64,000 nt of DNA from Ascidia mentula. Lineage: Eukaryota; Chordata; Ascidiacea; Phlebobranchia; Ascidiidae. The position numbers and the translations under genes were made by a program. The stretch covers positions 25,074,266 to 25,138,265 of the forward strand of contig OX387197.1 of the NCBI GenBank assembly GCA_947561715.1. The letters are read 5' to 3'. Shown in pieces: positions 13,083 through 23,652 of this stretch. The notes below the pieces were generated by a model. It did no database searches and was not told the DNA's origin. It saw nothing but the letters and a program-made list of their open reading frames with translations. Each line of letters opens with the position of its first letter. Position 1 is the stretch's first letter.

Positions 13083-13343
13083 CGTCACCTTGCTTCTTGT
13101 TTAGGGGTTGTTTTGGATTGTTGAAGCATGATATCGCGGATTAACCTACGTCACGTATGACTTTTAAGTTTTGGCTTTTCTCAAATTTTGACATGAGCTT
13201 ACGTAGAAATATAAACTGCCATTTTTTTCAACTTCCTTTACATGGATACGGTGTAATAATAATTCTACTTGTCAATAGAAAAATAAGGTAAATCGTGTTT
13301 TCAGTGAGAAATCACAGGGCCATGTACAACTGTTTTCATCCAG
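13083..13343. other. DPH2 3' flank, nothing firm
   Basis: The DPH2 stop codon overlaps another TGACGTCA palindrome (13080-13087). There is no clear AATAAA within the first few hundred bases; 'aatataaa' at 13209 is the nearest variant. No coding frame is recognisable. Confidence 0.3.
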
Positions 13344-14642
13344 ACGCGAGGCTCGAAGAGTAGCGCACGACTGCTTGTCGTGCGCTACTCTCTCGCAAGC
13401 TATCAAACGTCCAAAAAGACTTGTTGGCTGGACAGAATACCAGGGTTTGGGATGTAGGTAATTTAAATATACGCAAATTATTTAACGTGCCGTATCAGTC
13501 TTATATATCTACGAACTGAATTCTCTTGATTTGGCACTCTTTTAAGAAGACTGACTTTTGTATTCAAAAATGCACACTAGCTTTCGCGAGTTTCCCTCGC
13601 TTCATCAGGTGTAAATAAACACAATGCGATATAACAAGCAAGCGCAAGATGGTCAAAAAAGGGCACTGCATGTGAAACGATAAACTGCCGTTAGTTGGCG
13701 TCGTCGTGTTGCGGCATCGTTCCTGCGGCGTGCGGCATCGTCGTGTTGATAATGACTCAAGAATCCCCAATTTCTGTTGAGACCATCTTTGATGGCGTTG
13801 AAGCGATTAATATGGCGTTGCTCGGCCGTTTTTTTTTTTAATACAAAAGTCAGTCTTCTTAAAAGAATGCCAAATCAAGAAAATTTAGTTTGTAAATATA
13901 CGCAGTGATTGCCTGCAAGTTCAACAGTAGACTACTAGCAGGTTTTAATGAGCGACTCGTTTTTTTCAGGCCGCAGATTGCATGTAGCACTCTATGAAGA
14001 CTGCGTGTCAACAAAATGCATTGTGGGAGATTCGCGGATACGACCAAGCCGAAAGTCATATTTCACATACAAATTCCTCTCCTAATGTAGCCGTAAATAC
14101 CTCGTGAACCGTTACAATGCCAATTCTGCCCATGCTGGAGACAAGTTTGATTTTTACTCCGGGTCTGAAGACCTTGACGTATGACAATACTCAAAGCTAT
14201 CATTATTTGCATATTATCCACATGTTTGTGTCATCATTGTTATATATGTGTGTCATCCTTGCGCAACATGAATTGGCGGTAAATAATTGTAAATTGTTTG
14301 AATGCAAAAAAAAACTCAAGCTATTCTTCACGCGAGAAGTTATAACCGGACAAGTTTTATTAAAATGTATGGAGTTAATTGTAAATTAGGCGTAGGGAAT
14401 TTTAACTATTGTTTGTTCGCGTACGATTTCAGACCACAACGAAAGCAATTGGATACTACCATCTCCATCGCATTTGAGAATAAATGTTTGTTCCATGCAG
14501 ACGTTTGAAACGAAACAATCGCCTCGTGCGTGTAAATGACGTACGTGCAGTAGCTGACAACTACCCGGAAAGCATCTTCCGCCGTGGGGGTACTGTTGGC
14601 ATCGACTTCATATCGTTAATTGGTTATTTATTGCGACATTAG
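13344..14642 (+). CDS. Candidate two-exon coding fragment, unknown product
   Basis: Candidate exon 1 is about 13344-13460 (after 'tttcatccag'). It reads 'QAIKRPKRLVGWTEYQGLGC' near its end and stops at an AG|gtaatt donor in phase 2. Candidate exon 2 is 14501-14642 (after 'ttccatgcag'), enters in exactly that phase and reads 'RLVRVNDVRAVADNYPESIF' then 'RRGGTVGIDF' to a TAG. The intervening intron holds the foldback MITE at 13504-13900. I recognise no family, no start codon is identified, and exon 1 contains a perfect hairpin, so this may be part of a larger gene, a remnant, or chance. Confidence 0.22.
13358..13390. repeat. Perfect hairpin, 14-bp arms, 5-nt loop
   Basis: The arm gagtagcgcacgac (13358-13371) and its exact reverse complement (13377-13390) flank the loop tgctt. 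It is GC-rich against AT-rich surroundings. It is not followed by a T run, so it does not look like a Pol III terminator. Confidence 0.85.
13504..13900. mobile_element. Foldback MITE with about 61-bp terminal inverted repeats
   Basis: The left arm 13504-13564 (through 'gatttggcactcttttaaga') is matched in reverse complement by the right arm 13840-13900 with few differences. The centre carries 'tcaggtgtaaataaac' and CG-rich 'gcggcatcgt' repeats. A short relative lies at 43362-43460. No transposase is present; superfamily undetermined. Confidence 0.7.
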
Positions 14643-16175
14643 TGACTGCAATTAACACGAATGCAATTCATTCTTAGTAGATTGCTTTTGGAGTTAATCA
14701 TATCCACCCGTAAGTCTTGTTATTTTCTTTGTCGTTTTGATTTCGATTAAAAGGTTGCACAGTCAGTACGTTTTTGCAACGATTTTGTAGCTACCAAGCT
14801 AAATTATTGCTACGCCATAACTATAAAGGCAGCCGTTGAGTTCTGCAATATGTTCAATTGCGTGTGTGTGTTAAGCAAACCCTGTGTTAACATTGGGACC
14901 GGTAAGTGCCTGTTCATGCTATACCGTAAATTGCTTCTTCGGCTCTGGGCTGCCTATGTTTGCAGTATAGTGCTTGGAACATTCTATATGATCACATTCT
15001 ATACTTATAGACGCAAACCTTGTAACGTAATAACTGTTTCGATTCACAAGGCTCAACAGAATACGCATATTTTAATCGGAAGGAACGACTGAGAATATTG
15101 TAGGTAGCAGGAAGCCGGGTATTTTGATCCGGGGAAATATTTGTCGTAAAAATTGAGTTAAACGCCTGCAGCTTCCATCGTTGCAGTTTTAAGTTGCTCG
15201 GCAATTTTTTTCAAAAAGGTAATACGGCAGTGTTTTTTGTCACGTCATAGACGTCGCTGCTGGTGTATTATGAATAAAAAGGACATTATTTTTTATAATT
15301 GCCATTGCAACTTACAAGTGAAAACATTTGCTTTTTCAGAAATGTAACATGCCAGGGAATTTACTAAGCAAAGCAAACATTTTTTTTATTAAAAAGCCAT
15401 ATGGTTGTCAAACCAATAAAACATATATGTGCTATATACAACATAACAAATTAGTTTTAAACGCAACAAAAACAGTATAATTTCAATTGACTTTCGTCCT
15501 CCAAAAATCAACACTAATTGCGCAGACAAATTAAACGCAGACGGCGACGAGGGACCAGGAAAACCACACTTGGTTATAAAACTAATAACATGTTATTGGA
15601 AAGACTACAAAGGTGACAATAAATTTTAAAAAAACTATCTGTGAAGATATAGATTATAAAATAACAGTACATTTCAGACAAATTGCATAAAAAATACGGA
15701 TAACTCATGAATACTTGCATAAATTGGTGCATAAAAGTTTACTGTGAAACTAAAACAACATGCTTACAATGAAATATTCTGCAACATAAACAAGGCACTT
15801 GGTTATACATCCCAACAGTAGGGAAGCTTGGAAAAAAAAACTTGCATGTAAACTATAAACAGTACGTTCTGCAAAAGTAAGACAACCTTAAAGGCAAAAC
15901 AAAAAGTTTCATCAGTGTGTACACCAGGTAATAAAAAGAGTAAAAAGATAATTCTGAGGGCGATAAAAACAAACTGCATTAAAAGCATAGTTTCTTTGAT
16001 AGAATTGTCATTGCACTATCGTTGGTCTCCAAGTGCAAAGTTAAAACAAAAGCTTAACTTGTAGAGCCTGTTGGTAAACAAATATTGGTTTTTATTAGTG
16101 TCCAATCAATTACAAAACTAACAGAAAATGGCCTTTCCATTCAAAGCGGTGGAAAATGATTTTACTTTAAAAATT
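14643..16175. other. Intergenic stretch, no gene seen
   Basis: AT-rich sequence between the candidate + strand fragment and the 3' end of the - strand NLR gene A. Small open frames have no recognisable product. The left part of 15300-16170 may include the 3' untranslated region of gene A. Confidence 0.35.
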
Positions 16176-19100
16176 TTATTGACAAAGGTTTGCACCTGTT
16201 AAAGGATCGGATACAGTTTTTGTCACATCACGACCTGCTGTGTTGACAGTGGAAATGGGACAATTTTCAAATGAATTTTCTGTATTTTGCAAGAAATACT
16301 GATTTAGTTTCATCAGATGTTATTTGCTACTTGCTCATAAAATATACACCAATGCAAAATGTTAGAAAAAAACAACTTTATCGGCTACCAACTAACAAAA
16401 GTTGTGTTCAGTTCAAAAATCAGAACTCCCAATTTAGATACTTATTGCAGGTCTTGTTTACTTGTATGTGCTTTTAATGAATGGTTAACATACACCAAAA
16501 ACTCAAAGCCACAATACAGACCTTCATGTATAAAAGATTTTTAACCACAAGTAAGTACAAATTATCAAGAAATGTATGTGTTTCAATTAACTTACTAATC
16601 GTGGCCTGTGGTTCCTTCTCTTCATCCTATAAAAATAACGCATATGCTTAAACTTGATGCAACATGTTCGTAATTATATTTACACCACATACAAAAATAT
16701 TTTTCACAAAGGACTCCTCATATATCTTTTTTGTTTCCCATGTAATATCAGCTTGAAACTGAAATTTTGTTAAAGGGCACAGAATCGGTTCATGTTCTTC
16801 ATCGCTTTGTTCAAGGACATATTGCTTTTGCTTGCACCGTAATTGAAAAATGTCTTTTATTGATTGAGATTCTGGGAGACATTTGACCCCAGGTGGACAT
16901 GTGGAGATTGCTAATGATATGTTTTTATATTTTGACCTGAAAGCAAATAAAAGGGCTTTATGTAAATGCTAAAAGCAGAACATGTATTAGTTACTTGATT
17001 TTCACTGAATCTTCCAGAAGCATTTCCATATTATTTTTGTGTTCCCTTTTATGTTCACTAAGTTCAAAAAATAAAGCCCGAGACTTTGGTGTTTGATTTA
17101 AATATTTGTGTGGCATCAGCAAGTAGACAAACATAACTTTTCTTCTTAGATGCCCAAACAATGCAAACCTGAATATATGCATATAAGGTTACCAATTTGC
17201 CAATAAAGTGTACATCACTTAAGTTCTCATGAGAAACATGTTTTACCATGAAAAATGTGACACAGCAAACTGGTGACTTCTCTGCTGTTGGTGGGGTATG
17301 GTGTCAACTAATTTCCATTCCAAACCATTTTTACTTTGCTTAATCTGAAATGCAATTCAGTATGTCATAGTTTTTCTGAATTCATATTTACTCTTTTTTA
17401 TGCCCCCAAAGATTTACCAAGGAGGTCATATATTTCAAAATTTTACCATAATTTTTTCAGGGGTTTTTGAATAGTAGCAGGTTGGCAAAGTTATCAAAAT
17501 GTCCTTGTTAAACTTTGTGTGGCTTGGCTGACATTTTAACATGGGTGAAATCAACATCTGCAAGGACAAAATTACTAATTACAAACACATCAAACAGTGC
17601 TAACAAACATGGCTGACCGGATTTTTTCCATAACAAGCAGTAAGTTGTATTAGTGTAGGTTTGTCTAGGGAGCCATTAGGAAATTCAATGATACAACCAA
17701 GAATGGAAAGTGTGCGGCCGGTTGGTTCAATAATTAAAGAAACATGTTCGATGGATACACTGTCATCCTAAAAATGTGAATTTTAAAAAAATCGATAGAT
17801 AGAAAAAATGTCAGAAATGCGATTGCAAGAAACAGCCTTTGCAGGTCGGTAACCAACAGATCTGCCTTTACAAATCAATGTAATATTCCTAGGGCTCCAA
17901 AAGGAGTAACAGGCGATCACACCAGCATAGGATCTTTATTAAAGAAATATGAAAACAAAGTGATTAAAACGATATAAAACTGCTTTCTACAAAAAAAATC
18001 TTAATTCATTATGCATTTGTTAAAATAATTGCAATAACTCCGTGCATGGCCAAGTTATAACGGGGTTATGTGATTTTTAAATTAGATCTACAAAAATGGC
18101 GAATTTGTATGGGATTTTTGGTCAGCTTGATTTAAGCTGTCTCCAGACCGGCAGGCTGTAAGTTTAGACACATGACTAAATAAACAATCAATACTTCTGA
18201 TATTAGTTGGCAGATAGATGACTATAGTATAGTTTTTCTAACAAATCAATGTAAGTTTACTTTGGGAAATATAATGCCCTAATGATGGTTTCACTAGAAA
18301 ACAAACTTCATTCGTTATCTTTTTAAATTGCCGTGAAAAATGAAAGACTGAATTTTCTGGTGATGTCTAGGGTTAAGCAACAACACCATTCTGTAAGTAT
18401 TTGGTTAGAGTTTGAGTAAAAATTGTATGTTTACTTATATTAATTCTGTCTCTACAGGGTCCTTTATTAGGAAAAGCTGTTCAAATCCATGAAAAAATCT
18501 GTGTCAGAAAAGGTGGATGGAATAGTTTCATAGCAACCTAATGATGAATAATTTGAAAATAATTTTGACACAAAATGAGCCAATTACAAAACATAAACTT
18601 GTGTTGTGGTGTTCTTGTCATATTTGCTTTATTTTGCAATATTTAATTCTTGATTGTTGTTCACATGAAACTTACATGATTAACATGCAATGAAAATGAA
18701 AACAACCAGAATACATTGACTTGATCTACCATTGCACATTCATTAGCAAAAAAAACAGTTGACACAAGTGTACAGATGTGTAAAGCAAAAAATACTAAAG
18801 TTGTTGGGAATTGTTCTTACTGTGATGTAAAATGTACATGGACAAAGGCCTTACAAAGGCCACTCGCCTTTTTCTCTTAAAAAAATGAGTCTCGAACTTC
18901 ATGAAGAGCCAAATAAAGCTTACAAAGTAACTCGAGGGCCGCACTATGAGAACAATCCCTTTGTTGCAATTAAAAATGTCACCAAATGTTGGGCACAATA
19001 AGAATGTATGGTAATTTAGGTTTTTTTTAATGATGTGCAATGGAACAAGCTTAGGTTTGCCACCAAAGTTTCTTTAATTAACAGTTACCATGGTGGTAAC

Positions 19101-22084
19101 AAAAGAGGTATAACGAAGTAAACAGGTTTGCTTCTTTGAAAGCCAATTAAGGGAACAATGGCATTCAGTGACGAAACAACAGCAATTGTTTATGCTTTCC
19201 ATGAAATGGTATTACAGCCTTAACAAGACTGTATCAAGGGTAATTTTATTGGTTTGGCACAAAGCGACTTAAATGATCATCAACATTAACATGTTTCACA
19301 GAGCCCTCTGGCCTCGTGTCTGAGATCTCTGATCTAAACCATCATGTTCAGGAAACTTATTGCAATATTTGTGCACTAGGACTTACCCGTTGTTTGAGGT
19401 TTTTGATCTGTTGTTCAATAATTTTTTTTCCAACATCAGAAACTTTCCATGTGTTCACTGCCAGGCCAATTTGTTCATAGTTTTCAATGTTATACAAACA
19501 ATCAGCTATATGCTTAGCTCCATCATCATCAATATCATTTTGTGCAAGATTTATGAAATTCATCTGAAGTAAAAACACAATGATACTAATTTCATTAAAC
19601 TTTATTTACCTAACGTTTAACCATTAGCACCTTTGATATCAACACACAACACTAAAATGTATTTTTTTTCAGTTTACTTACAAGATGCCTTTAAAGTGGC
19701 TCTTAATCAAAAACTGTGAACCTTATGAATTTTAATGATCGTCTAAAATTACCGAATAGAGTCTTTTCATAACTGCTGAGGAAATGTAACTTGCCCCTTT
19801 TGATGTTAAGCCACAACCCTCTAGTTCAAGGGTGTCAAACATATTCATACAGGGGGCTAAAACTTTTGCACCACTGTCACCTAGGTTGTTGCCATTGAGA
19901 TTCAATTTCCTCACCTAAAATTACACTCAACTTTACTTCTGTGCAACAATTTTTTGTGTAAATACAGAAAATAAACATGATTTTGGACTAAATGCCCAAA
20001 CTCTTACCGGGTTAGCTCTATATTGCAGCACATAGGTGAGATTGTCTAGGTCACAGACGGAAAGTGATGAGTTACTGAGATCTAACACACTGGAAAGTGA
20101 TGAGTCACTGAGATCTGACACACTGGAAAGTGATGAGTCACTGAGATCTGACACACTGGAAAGTGATGAGTCACTAAGATCTAACACACTGGAAGGTGGA
20201 GAGTAACTGAGATCTAACACACTGGAAGGTGGAGAGTAACTGAGATCTAACACACTGGGAAGTGATGAGGAAAGAGATGTTGTGATTTCTGCAACATTTG
20301 CTTCATGGGCCCAGCAACAAACTTCCTTTATAGTTTCTTTGTTTGGTGTTTTGAGGCATGATTCAAAAAGTTCAGTAAGTAGCAACTTTTTTGCATGAAA
20401 ATCTTTAAAATTAAATCTGAAAGTGGTTGATTCCAAACACTGAATGTCACCCAATAATTTATCATTACAAAATCCAAAGCACAGCCTGGTGAAGTATTTC
20501 CATCCATCAGTTGTGAGTTTTGTGAATTTTTTCTGGAACTCATCAAAAGGCATGATCATCATCAGATACAAAGCAGCAAAACACTTTTGCCAGATATCAT
20601 GCGAGAAACATGAATGTTGATATGAATAATAGTTTACTCGTTTCCCAAAAAACATGTTATCTGTGCATTTATCAAGTTTGCCATGTCTCAAATCATCCCA
20701 GGAGAAGTATTCCTTTTCATTTTCCGTCCCTGTCCAGGCAAGTTTTGCCAAGTTGTACACCATGATGCCTGGGTCTTCATCAACATAGATTTGCAAATTC
20801 TGGACCAAAATTGCAGCAAGTATTGGTGAAAGCAAAACATTTTCAACTTCACTGTCATAGCTCATCAAGCAGTTAAGCAACAAAATGTAGTTGCATGGTG
20901 CTTTGCAGCATTCTAACAAGAAAGGGTTTTGTTTTAAAATCTGCCATATTGAATCATATCTTGCCCCACATATTTGTCGTCCAAGTTCTTCTTGTGAACT
21001 TGGAGGTAAACCAACAATTTCAACAACAAATGTTGGTTTGTATTGCTGATAAAGTTTGCTGAATGGACCAGGTCTTGATGTAAAAATCTTTCTGGATATT
21101 GGAAGCAAGTTTCCCTCAACCAACTGCCTTAAATAAACATCTGGTGTGTTCTTTGAATGCAAAGAAGGAATAGATTCATCTTCTTTTGATAGAAGATCAA
21201 CTGCTTTTCCAGCTCCATCAAAAATAATGAAAACATCTGAATCAGTTGTAATTACCTCAAGTATGTCTGCTTCTTCTTCGGGTCTGTATGTTTGGTCAGG
21301 CAACAATGTACAAAAAAGAAACTGAAGAAATGTCACCTCCACATCAAAATCAATTTTGCTGACATCAACATAAAAGAAAAAAGACACATTTCCATACAAG
21401 TTATGTTTAGTCCATGTTTTTAGTAAAGATGTTTTTCCAATTCCTGATTGGCCAACAATAAAAATCCTATTTCCATGTTTTTGCACATATTCTTCTTCTT
21501 CTTCTTCTTCTTCTGCTTTAGCTTGGCCCAACCCAAATCTGCGGGATATATTTCTGAATACTGCCCTCTTTGCATCCACAAACATTTTGGAAGGAGAAAT
21601 GGTATCATATTTTTTTTCTCTTTTAAAAGTAAAATGAAACAAATCATCGTGCATCTTTCGGACTATGGAAACTTCCACTGGTGTTATGGGACATTTTGAT
21701 AAAAGTGCAAGCGACAACTCTTCCTGGGCAATTCGTAGAACCTTTTCTTTCAACAACAACTTCAGTTGTTCGCCTAATGATTTTTAAAATAAAAGTAATG
21801 TAATAAAGACTTCTTAAACTTAATCACAAATATATCAACTTCCCAAACAGAATTGGCTATAATAAACTTCATGCAATGTGTTAAATTAGGATTAGTGATA
21901 TGTATGTTACCAAGGCAGCTGGAAATTGTGAAATAACAAAAAAACATTTTGCAAAGTGACAAAAACAAGTTTCCTTACAATGTTTTTGATCTTGTTTAGA
22001 TGTGGATGTCAATGAGGTTTTTCCACAGCTTAAAATGACTGAATGCTGTTGTTTATAGGAAAGACCATGTTCCTTTGAGAAAAC
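16176..22084 (-). CDS. NLR-A core: NACHT-LRR-ZU5-UPA receptor (FIIND-like)
   Basis: Eleven in-phase exons (- strand): linker 22084-21979, NACHT 21773-20008, LRR 19914-19753, LRR 19563-19387, ZU5 17767-17618 and 17557-17447, ZU5/UPA junction 17344-17247, UPA 17168-16995 and 16936-16693, tail 16626-16596 and 16279-16176 (TAA). The sum is 3123 nt, 1040 residues from the linker. ZU5 landmarks are 'TLSILGCIIEFPNGSLDKP' and 'SPMLKCQPSH...ITLPTC'; the ZU5/UPA joint is 'FAVSHFSW'. In PIDD and NLRP1 the same HF|S motif is the self-cleavage site, so this protein may autoprocess; that is inference. Predicted cytosolic immune sensor. No CARD or death domain is visible in the tail. The 16.2-19.4 kb part includes a 1.6-kb intron holding an old repeat. 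An AATAAA overlaps the stop. Donor gtcagc at 17617 is weak. Probably preceded by the LRR exons at 22,143-43,781. Confidence 0.82.
18034..18950. mobile_element. Diverged copy of the 37,253-38,545 element in an NLR-A intron
   Basis: 'gcatggccaag' followed by '...gtcagcttgatttaagctgtctc', 'gacaggctgtaa'-like, 'aacaacaccat', 'acagggtcctt' and 'tgattgttgttcacat' segments match the element at 37253 in order. Termini are worn; the right boundary is approximate. It lies in the intron between the second LRR exon and the ZU5 exon. Confidence 0.55.
20008..21773 (-). CDS. NACHT exon of NLR-A
   Basis: A single 1,766-nt exon enters in phase 1 (after 'attag') and leaves in phase 0 (CCG|gtaag). P-loop 'FIVGQSGIGKTSLL' (about residue 100), Walker B 'VFIIFDGAGKAVD' and sensor-like 'KIFTSRPGPF' mark a STAND/NACHT ATPase. 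The acidic pair that usually follows 'FDG' is absent. A run of eight Glu (GAA/GAG microsatellite, 21487-21513) precedes the P-loop. The C-terminal winged-helix/helical region runs to 'KEVCCWAHEANVAEI', then the first LRR is expanded into six 11-residue units 'SVLDLSDSSLS' (33-bp minisatellite, 20061-20260). NLR-B has only one such unit. Confidence 0.92.
20061..20260 (-). repeat. 33-bp coding minisatellite, six units
   Basis: The unit 'tgatgagtcactgagatctg...' repeats six times without breaking the frame inside NLR-A, giving 'SVLDLSYSPPS' or 'SVLDLSDSSLS' variants. The unit equals the first beta-strand and loop of the LRR that starts the post-NACHT repeat domain. The paralogue at 51895-51920 has one unit. 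Confidence 0.9.
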
Positions 22085-22142
22085 CTTCAAAAATATAAAA
22101 GGTTTACAAACGTTCGAATAAACTTTCCATGTAAGTGCCCAC
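22085..22142 (-). other. Candidate 58-nt intron joining LRR array to NLR-A linker
   Basis: The preceding LRR exon ends CCG GGA ACT and is followed by gtgggc. 58 nt later 'atatttttgaag' precedes the linker exon, which opens in phase 0. If spliced, the LRR array is fused to NACHT. If retained, the LRR protein ends 12 residues later ('VGTYMESLFERL' then stop). The same arrangement occurs at 53705-53762. The donor is weaker than the gtaaga used by most other LRR exons. Confidence 0.4.
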
Positions 22143-22304
22143 AGTTCCCGGCAACATTGCCACTTTGTCTGATAGGTCATTAACAGCTTGAATGGTCAGA
22201 TTGCATCCTTCCAGCTCCAATTCTTCAATGTTGCCGATGCAATGTGCCAGTGCATGTCCACCCATACCTCCAATATCATTGCGGGAGAGGTTGAGTTTCT
22301 TCAG
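22143..22304 (-). CDS. LRR cassette exon E1
   Basis: 162 nt, phase 0, 54 residues, two RI-type LRRs starting 'LKKLNLSRNDIGG'. Variable loops 'MGGHALAH' and 'TIQAVNDL'; ends 'MLPGT'. It is the last exon of the array before the NACHT core and the only cassette class (with its twin E11) that lacks a gtaag or gtgag donor. Confidence 0.85.
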
Positions 22305-23490
22305 CTGATGGCAAAAAAATCTTTGCAATTATCAAATTAGGTTATTTGATACAATTAAAAAACAATCCTGTTTTACAAAAATGTGCAACCAAAGTATGGA
22401 AGTTGGGACAAAAAATAAACATGCTCGCAATACAAAGTTAAATGAAAGCACAAAATAGAATAAAAATTCCATGACACCTGTAATGGCCCATTTCAGTAGT
22501 GGGATTCAACAAGTTTTAATGACCTAAATGAATCTGTTGTTAACAACCGAATGTGTGGACCTTTGATTTACTTTAAGCACTGTATTCCCGCGGTTAATAT
22601 ATGGTATGCTGCTAGTGAGATAAATGGTGCTAAAATATTTGTATCCCACCACTTGCCCATTTCATCAATCAGCAGTGATTAAAATGTGAGAGAACTAAAA
22701 TAATGACATAAAAATGTTTTTATAGTTTTTGACAATAAATCGTTTTAAACAGTCTACTCATTACAAAGTTAGTCCTACATACCGATAAAATATCATAAAA
22801 AAGATTATGCAAACATTCTAAAAAGAAAACTGTTTTGGCCCAAGTTATAATGGGTCAGTGTGGAGATGTAATAAAAGCCTTTTTTCATAAAATCCACTGA
22901 ATCCATGACATCAAACGTACTATAAACATTAGTATGGAAAATATTCAAAATTGTGGACTCATGAAATCCTACTGCAGTGTCAAAAACCTACAAGTTAAAA
23001 TTTGATGTTACAGTCACTGCATTCATAAAAGCAAACAATATAATAGGCTCTTTGCTATACTCCATACTATCAAATCTAATCCAAAACTAACAAAACATTT
23101 CAAAGGCATGATAGTTGCAGAACATTCGAAGAAAAATTGGTGCATGAGAAGCATAAGGTTGGCCACCCCTGATATATAAACAAACTTTGAGAAAAATAAC
23201 TTGCAAGAAAAAAGATATGTGAATTGTTTGTTAAAGTTATGAAAAATTAGCAAGAAACTTGATAAAGCGTAGACTCTAATTTAATCATGTATTCAATTCC
23301 AGCATTCCTATTGGTTCGATCTTCAACAAAGATATTAAAATGAAAATCTTGTATCTATCAAAAAAGGTTAATGGCTTCAAAATAATACAAATATAAACTT
23401 GGTTAACAGAAGTAAACACAAGCATAGTCTGCCAATAATTGCAAAAACATTTAGATTATATTACAATTATAACACAAACAGCTATCTTAC

Positions 23491-23652
23491 AGGTTCTGGC
23501 AACATTGCAATTCTGTGTGATAGAGAATCAAGAGTACGGTGAGTTAAGTTGCATCCTTCCACTTCCAATTCTTCAATGTTGTGGATGCAGTTTGCCAGTT
23601 TACATCCACCCTCATCTCCAATATTGTTGTGCGAAAGGTTGAGTTTCTTTAG
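23491..23652 (-). CDS. LRR cassette exon E2
   Basis: 162 nt, 54 residues, acceptor cttcag, donor gtaaga. Starts 'LKKLNLSHNNIGDEGG'; variable loops 'CKLAN' and 'THRTLDSL'; ends 'AMLPEP'. Closest relative in the window is E12. Confidence 0.88.
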
